From the NCBI GenBank assembly GCA_002432095.1, contig DJFQ01000049.1:2133-9073 (forward strand): a DNA stretch of 6,941 nucleotides, in the 5' to 3' direction. A program made the position numbers and the translations under genes. Positions 1 through 4,837 of this stretch are shown one piece after another. A model generated the notes under the pieces. It worked only from the letters and a program-made list of their open reading frames with translations, did not search any database and was not told the origin of the DNA. The DNA is from Marinagarivorans sp. UBA5868. Lineage in GTDB: Bacteria > Pseudomonadota > Gammaproteobacteria > Pseudomonadales > Cellvibrionaceae. The stretch's first letter is position 1, and every line of letters starts with the position of its first letter.

Positions 1-1176
1 TATTTTGAGCCCGGATCTCAAGTGGGCGACACGCGTCTGAATATCAATGTAGTGCAAGAGGAATCATTTGCTGGAAATGTGCGAGTGGATAATCACGGTT
101 CAGAAAGCACTGGTGAATACCGGCTTTACACCGATGGCTATTGGTACAATCCAGGCGGCTTTGGTGATCAATTGCATATTGGAGTTCTAGGCACTTTTGA
201 ACCCTCCAATTCGCTTTACGGCTCTATTCATTACGGCGTGCCTTTATTTGGTCCGCGAGCCAAATTTACCTTTGGCGGTTCCACAAATGATTTTGTGTCT
301 GAAACGTTGCAGGGCATCACTCTGACAGGGACTTCCGTGGTTTATGACGCAACTTTGAATTACATCCTAAAGCGCAGCCGGGTAAAAAACTACTCCACGG
401 AGCTGAGATTCGCCGAAGTTGAATCGGAGATCGAAGAGAAGGAAGGACGTATTCAATTGGCAGAGGGCGAGCTTGACGACACTGTGCGCAACTTGGATCT
501 AGTGTTTAACTTCGACGTTTTGCTTGAGCGTTGGCGTGGCATGCATCAGGGTGGTGTCCGGCTGACGTATGGTGACTTTGCTAAAGGCCGGAATTTCCGT
601 CAGGATGAAAATCCTCTGAGTCTTTCCTTCAATTACTCTTTAATTAAATTTGCCAAGGTACCGTTTACTAACTCGAACAGCCGCATTCAGACCCGATTTG
701 CAGGTCAGTACAGCGAGACGTCTTTGCCAAGCACCAGCCAGTTCTCTCTTACCGGCCCAACCAAATTGCGTGCTTTCGATATCAATCAGTTTAATGCAGA
801 TTCAGGGGCATATTTGAGTGTTGACTGGATATTCAGCGGACCTGGATTTCTAGATCTGCAATTGGGTGGTGAAAAACTGAGTGATGTTTTGCAACCCTAT
901 GTATTTGCAGAGGCGGGGTATGGCGACACTAAAGATAGCGGTCTTCCGATTGTTCGGCGCGGCGCTGCAGCTGCACCCAAGCAGCCGGGAACCTGGGCGG
1001 TATTATCGGATGTTGGGTTAGGCTTGCGATTTTCCATGCGCAATAATTTTCGGACAAGTCTCAGTTACGCCTATGTGACATCTTACGAAAGCGATCTGGG
1101 TCCGCTGATCGAAGAAAGCACGCGCGACTTGGAAGAGCGCAGCAAATTTTATTTCGATATGCAGTACAGCTTTTAA
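1..1176 (+). CDS. TpsB-type outer-membrane transporter, ShlB/FhaC/HecB family (5' partial)
   Basis: The frame is open from base 1, so the GTG at 22 is internal; 391 residues are visible. The family exports a large partner protein (TpsA: haemolysin, adhesin or similar) through a 16-strand outer-membrane barrel. Visible residues 1-25 look like the end of a POTRA domain (GDTRLNINVVQEE). The classic junction with an N-x-G turn and a G-F-G-D motif follows, then alternating amphipathic barrel strands up to a terminal Phe (MQYSF), the usual BAM recognition end. The signal peptide, plug helix and POTRA1 lie off-window. The loop-6 motif, usually VRG(Y/F), reads LRAF (residues 256-259). The usual FxDxG strand motif reads FAEAG (302-306). 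Both are variant, but the Arg and an acidic partner remain. No TpsA partner is present; if linked, it must lie upstream, because ubiD converges from downstream. The family call is firm, the cargo unknown. A BamA/TamA-type Omp85 protein is the less likely alternative. Confidence 0.85.
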   Translation, partial: YFEPGSQVGDTRLNINVVQEESFAGNVRVDNHGSESTGEYRLYTDGYWYNPGGFGDQLHIGVLGTFEPSNSLYGSIHYGVPLFGPRAKFTFGGSTNDFVSETLQGITLTGTSVVYDATLNYILKRSRVKNYSTELRFAEVESEIEEKEGRIQLAEGELDDTVRNLDLVFNFDVLLERWRGMHQGGVRLTYGDFAKGRNFRQDENPLSLSFNYSLIKFAKVPFTNSNSRIQTRFAGQYSETSLPSTSQFSLTGPTKLRAFDINQFNADSGAYLSVDWIFSGPGFLDLQLGGEKLSDVLQPYVFAEAGYGDTKDSGLPIVRRGAAAAPKQPGTWAVLSDVGLGLRFSMRNNFRTSLSYAYVTSYESDLGPLIEESTRDLEERSKFYFDMQYSF

Positions 1177-1180
1177 CAGA

Positions 1181-1218
1181 AGTGGCGCACTTGATTGAGC
1201 CACTGGCCTTAAATTTAT
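1181..1218. terminator. Weak candidate terminator between convergent tpsB-like gene and ubiD
   Basis: AGTGGC at 1181-1186 pairs with GCCACT at 1199-1204, a six-base stem with a 12-base loop. On the + strand it is followed by a T-rich run (TTAAATTTATTTT, partly inside the ubiD 3' end). On the - strand the downstream T content is poor. It lies in the only gap between the two converging genes, where a shared terminator would be expected. The stem is short and the loop large, so this is tentative. Confidence 0.35.
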
Positions 1219-2687
1219 TTTAGAAATTCTTCGATGCCGAGTTCTGCCCAGATGGCATCGACTTTATTTTTGACTTCAGTACTCATGACGATGGGTCGAC
1301 CCCATTCTCGCTGTGTTTCACCTGGCCATTTGTGTGTTGCATCCATACCCATTTTCGAACCCAAACCGGCCACGGGAGAAGCAAAGTCCAAATAATCGAT
1401 GGGCGTGTTCTCAACCATTACCGTGTCGCGGACTGGGTCCATACGTGTGGTGATCGCCCAAATCACGTCACGCCAGTCGCGCGCGTTGATGTCGTCGTCC
1501 GTTACCACTACAAACTTGGTGTACATAAACTGACGCAGGAAAGACCAGACACCGAACATGACGCGTTTGGCATGTCCCGGATATTGTTTTTTCATGGTCA
1601 CCACTGCCATGCGATACGAGCAGCCTTCTGGCGGTAAATAAAAATCGACGATTTCGGGAAATTGTTTTTTCAGAATGGGCACGAATACTTCGTTTAGCGC
1701 GAGTCCCAGCACAGCGGGCTCGTCCGGCGGACGTCCCGTATAAGTGCTGTGATAAATCGGGTCGCGTCTATGAGTGAGCGTTGTCACGGTGAATACAGGA
1801 AAACGCTCCACCTCATTGTAATAGCCTGTATGGTCGCCGTAAGGTCCCTCTTCCGCCATTTCTCCCGGCTCGATATGGCCTTCCAAAATAAATTCCGCAT
1901 TGGCAGGTACTTGCAACGCGTTGCTGATACTTTGGCTGACTTCGGTTTTACTGCCGCGCAACAATCCGGCAAATGCATATTCACTGAGGGTGTCGGGCAC
2001 GGGCGTTACCGCACCCAGTATGGTTGCCGGATCAGCGCCCAGCGCAACAGACACCGGAAATTTTTCACCCGGATGAGCGATTTGCCATTCGCGAAAATCC
2101 AGCGCGCCACCTCTATGACTCAGCCAACGCATAATCAGCTTGTTGCGACCGAGCAGTTGCATGCGGTAGATCCCGAGGTTCTGTCGCTCCTTATGTGGAC
2201 CGCGGGTGATCACCAGCGGCCAGGTAATTAAAGGCGCCGCGTCCCCAGGCCAACAGGTTTGAATGGGAAGTTTGTTCAGGTCGACTTCGTCATCGCGATA
2301 AACCACTTCCTGGCAAACCGGTCTGTTCACCTGTTTCGGCGACATGTTTAGAACTTGTTTAAAAATGGGGAGCTTTTCCCAAGCGTCGCGCATTCCTCTG
2401 GGCGGTTCTGGCTCTTTTAAAAAGGCCAATAATTCGCCCACCTCTTTTAGTGCTGCGACAGAATCCTGGCCCATTCCCAAGGCTACCCGCTCCGGCGTGC
2501 CAAATAAATTGGCCAACACGGGAATGTTGTAGCCTATGGGTTTTTCAAAAACAATGGCTGGACCGCGGCCACGCAACGTGCGGTCGCAAATTTCGGTCAT
2601 TTCCAAGTTGGGTGAGACGGGATAAACGATGCGCTTAAGTTGTCCGCGACGTTCCAACAAGTGAATAAAATCGCGCAGATCTTTCAT
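1215..2687 (-). CDS. ubiD: 4-hydroxy-3-polyprenylbenzoate decarboxylase UbiD
   Basis: UbiD decarboxylates 3-polyprenyl-4-hydroxybenzoate to 2-polyprenylphenol in ubiquinone synthesis, using Mn2+ and prenylated FMN made by UbiX. The 490 residues compare with 497 in E. coli; the difference is five residues at the N terminus plus a variable C-terminal tail. Family signatures are intact: RQNLGIYR (169-175) with the metal-binding Asn170 and catalytic Arg175, [10 protein letters not shown] (188-197), [12 protein letters not shown] with the metal ligand Glu236, and [11 protein letters not shown] with Asp285 at the recalled E. coli proton-donor position (290). [15 protein letters not shown] closes the conserved core. 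The ATG start fits the family start (MKDLRDF aligns with NDLRDF). No SD is visible: the bases before it read AATAATCCTTCCC. It lies 77 bases after rho on the same strand, behind a terminator, and no clear promoter was found there. ubiX is not in the window. Identity is very secure; mode of transcription is not. Confidence 0.97.
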   Translation of the reverse strand: MKDLRDFIHLLERRGQLKRIVYPVSPNLEMTEICDRTLRGRGPAIVFEKPIGYNIPVLANLFGTPERVALGMGQDSVAALKEVGELLAFLKEPEPPRGMRDAWEKLPIFKQVLNMSPKQVNRPVCQEVVYRDDEVDLNKLPIQTCWPGDAAPLITWPLVITRGPHKERQNLGIYRMQLLGRNKLIMRWLSHRGGALDFREWQIAHPGEKFPVSVALGADPATILGAVTPVPDTLSEYAFAGLLRGSKTEVSQSISNALQVPANAEFILEGHIEPGEMAEEGPYGDHTGYYNEVERFPVFTVTTLTHRRDPIYHSTYTGRPPDEPAVLGLALNEVFVPILKKQFPEIVDFYLPPEGCSYRMAVVTMKKQYPGHAKRVMFGVWSFLRQFMYTKFVVVTDDDINARDWRDVIWAITTRMDPVRDTVMVENTPIDYLDFASPVAGLGSKMGMDATHKWPGETQREWGRPIVMSTEVKNKVDAIWAELGIEEFLK

Positions 2688-2720
2688 GGGAAGGATTATT
2701 TCAGGCAGCGATGTTCTCTG

Positions 2721-2757
2721 CGGAATAAAATGTCGCGACCAACAGACTGGTCGCGAC
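2721..2757 (-). terminator. Intrinsic terminator downstream of rho
   Basis: Read on the - strand, GTCGCGACC (2757-2749) and GGTCGCGAC (2740-2732) form a perfect nine-base, GC-rich stem around an eight-base loop. ATTTTATT follows directly. It begins seven bases after the rho stop codon and is the strongest hairpin I found in the window. It should separate rho from ubiD, at least partly. Confidence 0.8.
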
Positions 2758-2764
2758 GCGGGAT

Positions 2765-4024
2765 TTATTTACTCTTCATCGAGAGGAAAAATTCATCGTT
2801 AGTCTTGAAAGACTTGAGTTTGTCTGCCAAAAATTCCGTGGCATTCACGTCCTCCATATCGTTGAGCAATTTGCGGAGAATCCATACCCGCGCTAACTCC
2901 GACTCTCCCATTAATAAATCTTCACGGCGCGTTCCCGAGCGGCGGATGTTAATGGCAGGATAAATACGTTTTTCCGCAATTTTTCGATCCAGGTGCAATT
3001 CCATATTGCCGGTGCCTTTAAATTCTTCGTAAATCACCTCATCCATTTTGGAGCCGGTATCAATCAGCGCTGTTGCGACGATGGACAAGCTACCGCCCTC
3101 TTCAATATTACGAGCAGCGCCAAAAAAGCGTTTTGGCCGCTCCAGCGCGTGCGCGTCCACACCACCGGTCAATACCTTGCCTGAAGATGGGATCACGGTG
3201 TTATAGGCTCGGGCGAGACGGGTGATGGAGTCGAGCAGAATCACCACGTCTTTTTTATGTTCCACCAGACGTTTGGCGCGCTCGATTACCATATCCGCCA
3301 CCTGTACGTGTCGAGAAGGTGGTTCATCGAACGTTGAGGCCACTACCTCGCCGCGCACGGAACGCTGCATTTCCGTAACCTCTTCCGGACGTTCGTCGAT
3401 CAGCAAAACGATCAGGTAAGTCTCGGGATTGTTACGGGCGATCGCTTGCGCGATATGCTGCATCATGATGGTTTTACCGGCTTTCGGTGGTGCCACAATC
3501 AAACCGCGCTGACCTTTGCCGATGGGCGAGATCAAGTCGATAATGCGACCGGTGAGGTCCTCTGTAGAGCCATTGCCGGTTTCCAGCACCATGCGCTCTT
3601 GGGGAAATAAGGGAGTGAGATTTTCGAAAAGAATTTTGTTGCGGGAGTTTTCGGGTTTGTCGAAATTAATTTCATTTACTTTAAGTAATGCAAAATAGCG
3701 CTCCCCCTCTTTGGGCGGGCGGATTTTGCCACTGATATAGTCACCGGTGCGCAGATTGAAGCGGCGAATCTGGCTGGGCGACACATAAATATCGTCGGGG
3801 CCGGCGAGATAAGATGAACCCGCCGATCTTAGAAACCCAAAGCCGTCCTGCAAAATTTCCAGAACCCCATCACCATAGATGTCTTCACCGCTTTTAGCGT
3901 GTCGCTTGAGCAGATTGAAGATCACGTCCTGCTTGCGCGAACGGGCGAGACTTTCCAGCCCCATGGCGGTTGCCATGTCGATCAGTTCTTCAATGGGTTT
4001 GGTTTTCAGATCGGTTAGATTCAT
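2765..4024 (-). CDS. rho: Transcription termination factor Rho
   Basis: Rho is a homohexameric RNA-dependent ATPase and 5'-3' translocase that releases transcripts and RNA polymerase. Its 419 residues equal the E. coli length, so E. coli numbering can be read directly. Visible parts are the N-terminal helical bundle (1-47); the OLD-fold RNA-binding domain with RNP1 GFGFLR (61-66, Phe62 and Phe64); the P-loop APPKAGKT (178-185); catalytic Glu211 in LIDERPEE; Walker B VILLDS (261-266); the Q-loop with Lys283; the R-loop KGTGN (336-340); Arg353; and the arginine finger Arg366. Leu208, Met219, Ser266 and Gly337, where bicyclomycin-resistance changes map, are unchanged, so sensitivity is predicted. 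There is no Asp/Arg-rich insertion of the kind seen in actinobacterial Rho. The ATG is fixed by the conserved MNLT start, yet lacks an SD: a C-rich, G-poor segment ending ACACAC precedes it. A long leader upstream suggests autoregulation. Confidence 0.99.
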   Translation of the reverse strand: MNLTDLKTKPIEELIDMATAMGLESLARSRKQDVIFNLLKRHAKSGEDIYGDGVLEILQDGFGFLRSAGSSYLAGPDDIYVSPSQIRRFNLRTGDYISGKIRPPKEGERYFALLKVNEINFDKPENSRNKILFENLTPLFPQERMVLETGNGSTEDLTGRIIDLISPIGKGQRGLIVAPPKAGKTIMMQHIAQAIARNNPETYLIVLLIDERPEEVTEMQRSVRGEVVASTFDEPPSRHVQVADMVIERAKRLVEHKKDVVILLDSITRLARAYNTVIPSSGKVLTGGVDAHALERPKRFFGAARNIEEGGSLSIVATALIDTGSKMDEVIYEEFKGTGNMELHLDRKIAEKRIYPAINIRRSGTRREDLLMGESELARVWILRKLLNDMEDVNATEFLADKLKSFKTNDEFFLSMKSK

Positions 4025-4298
4025 GTGTGTATGTACAAGTGGTTGATTGCAGATATGGCCGGGCGGAAGAGAAGCCGGGCTGGTATTTTGTTATTAAAAA
4101 TTTTCAGAAAATGATTCAGCAGACCGCGTTTCAGTTTGCCAGACGTCACGAATAGTCATAGGAAAAAAATCGAGGAAATTCAACTGAAGCATTGAATAAG
4201 GGTTTGACTATGGCATTCGCCCATCGAACTAGCAGAAATCCAGGAGGTGATTGCCGGTGGGAGGGATGCACGAATGATTTTGATCGGCTAGCGAGCTG
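4025..4298 (-). promoter_or_regulatory. Long rho 5' leader, probable autoregulatory region
   Basis: If the promoter at 4299-4328 is correct, rho mRNA carries about 270 untranslated bases, similar to the roughly 250-base leader of E. coli rho, where Rho attenuates its own transcription. The part next to the start codon (4080 to 4025 on the - strand) is rich in C and pyrimidine-C steps. Its last 25 bases hold nine C and a single G, as expected of an unstructured Rho-binding (rut) site. Other contents are a possible 32-codon ORF (4192-4094), a T7 tract near 4165 and the 16S-tail-like decamer at 4251-4242. There is no strong hairpin and no SD before rho. The regulatory role is inferred from position and composition. 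Confidence 0.5.
4094..4192 (-). CDS. Candidate 32-residue rho leader peptide ORF
   Basis: An ATG at 4192 opens 32 codons (starting MLQLNFLDFFPM, ending SENF) closed by tandem TAA TAA at 4096-4091. Size and location recall rhoL, the 33-codon leader ORF upstream of E. coli rho, but I see no sequence resemblance. No SD precedes either Met1 or Met12. Nothing in the peptide suggests a function; Phe is frequent near the start (four in the first ten positions including codons 9 and 10 would be overstated: Phe occurs at 6, 9 and 10). It could be chance, since a 32-codon frame in 366 bases is not rare. Translation of this region would shield the leader from Rho, so even a meaningless peptide could matter for attenuation. 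Confidence 0.25.
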   Translation of the reverse strand: MLQLNFLDFFPMTIRDVWQTETRSAESFSENF

Positions 4299-4328
4299 AG
4301 TATAGTCACAAACTTAGCGGAGTGCAAA
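4299..4328 (-). promoter_or_regulatory. Candidate sigma-70 promoter for rho
   Basis: On the - strand, TTTGCA (4328-4323; four of six matches to TTGACA) is followed after 18 bases by TATACT (4304-4299; five of six matches to TATAAT). Transcription would start near 4292. It lies just past the candidate trxA terminator and is the best promoter match I found by eye in the trxA-rho gap. Confidence 0.5.
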
Positions 4329-4337
4329 GCCGGCCGA

Positions 4338-4368
4338 AACATAATTGCGGGTGAAAAGCTTCGCCCGC
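4338..4368 (-). terminator. Candidate trxA terminator hairpin
   Basis: Read on the - strand, GCGGGCGAA (4368-4360) and TTCACCCGC (4355-4347) form a stem of nine positions with one C-A mismatch and a four-base loop. AATTATGTTT follows, only partly T-rich. It lies 22 bases after the trxA stop codon and upstream of the rho promoter, the right place to end trxA transcripts. The mismatch and diluted T-tract suggest incomplete termination. Confidence 0.45.
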
Positions 4369-4390
4369 AGCGGTGGGTATTTAAACCCGA

Positions 4391-4714
4391 TCAGAGATTT
4401 GAGTCAATAAAAGCGGTGAGCTGCGCGCGCGACAGAGCGCCCACTTTGGTACTTTCCGCGTTGCCCTGTTTGAACAGAATCAAAGTGGGGATACCGCGAA
4501 CATTGAATTTAGCAGGTGAGCTTTTATTCACATCCACATCTACCTTGCAGATTTTAATCTTGCCTTCATACACTCCGCTCAATTCGTCGAGCACTGGGGC
4601 AATCATCTTGCAGGGGCCACACCAAGGCGCCCAAAAGTCCACCAGAACGGGAAGGTCTGCCTTCAGTACTTCCTGCTCAAAGGTCTCGTCAGTTACGTTT
4701 ACGATGTTGCTCAT
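4391..4714 (-). CDS. trxA: Thioredoxin 1
   Basis: This is a cytoplasmic dithiol-disulfide reductant, recycled by thioredoxin reductase, serving ribonucleotide reductase, methionine sulfoxide reductases and other partners. The chosen start gives 107 residues, a standard thioredoxin length. The active site WCGPC is at 31-35 (Cys32, Cys35), with buried Asp26, cis-Pro76 in RGIPT, and Gly92 before the C-terminal helix. An extra Cys56 lies in the KICKVDVD strand. The frame stays open 28 codons further upstream (to 4798), but that stretch is Arg/Cys-rich, unlike thioredoxin, overlaps the promoter and has no ribosome site. The ATG at 4714 has AGGAG eight bases ahead of it. There is no signal peptide, so a periplasmic relative is excluded. 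It stands between ppk1 and rho, the trxA-rho adjacency being common in gammaproteobacteria. Confidence 0.97.
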   Translation of the reverse strand: MSNIVNVTDETFEQEVLKADLPVLVDFWAPWCGPCKMIAPVLDELSGVYEGKIKICKVDVDVNKSSPAKFNVRGIPTLILFKQGNAESTKVGALSRAQLTAFIDSNL

Positions 4715-4722
4715 GATGTGGT

Positions 4723-4727
4723 CTCCT
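4723..4727 (-). promoter_or_regulatory. trxA ribosome binding site deciding the start
   Basis: AGGAG on the - strand is separated by eight bases from the ATG at 4714. It settles the start of trxA against the longer open frame. It is the only strong SD seen before any gene start in this window: rho and ubiD lack one, and the ppk1 and tpsB-like starts are off-window. Confidence 0.85.
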
Positions 4728-4751
4728 GGACAGGTACAACGCAAGCGCGCA

Positions 4752-4780
4752 ATTCTAAGGACAGAACAGGTGTCGAACAA
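4752..4780 (-). promoter_or_regulatory. Candidate sigma-70 promoter for trxA
   Basis: On the - strand, TTGTTC (4780-4775) and TAGAAT (4757-4752, five of six matches to TATAAT) are separated by exactly 17 bases. Transcription would begin near 4745, giving a leader of about 30 bases that contains the SD. The -35 matches only at TTG. It lies in the 123-base gap after ppk1, in which I found no convincing ppk1 terminator. Confidence 0.55.
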
Positions 4781-4837
4781 GCCCTGATTTGTCAGCAAGG
4801 TCGTCCTTCGGCAGACTTGTTGCGGAATGGTTCAGGA

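Noticed and set aside
22..24. GTG as the start of the tpsB-like gene
   Set aside because: The frame is open to base 1 and the protein begins mid-POTRA, so the gene is truncated by the window.
1749..2231. 160-codon open frame on the + strand, antisense to ubiD
   Set aside because: It lies wholly within the highly conserved ubiD frame, its translation looks like no known protein, and no promoter or ribosome site supports it.
4242..4291. Perfect + strand SD (AGGAGGTGAT) followed by tiny ORFs such as ATG ATT TTG ATC GGC TAG
   Set aside because: The frames are five to eight codons. The TTGACT at 4204 upstream has no matching -10, and the sequence is better read as the complement of the leader's anti-SD-like segment.
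4782..4797. Small CTGA/TCAG hairpin after ppk as a ppk terminator
   Set aside because: The stem is only four bases and is not followed by a T-tract, so it is indistinguishable from chance.
4715..4798. 28-codon N-terminal extension of trxA
   Set aside because: It is unlike thioredoxin, overlaps the promoter, and the downstream ATG has a well-placed AGGAG and gives the standard length.
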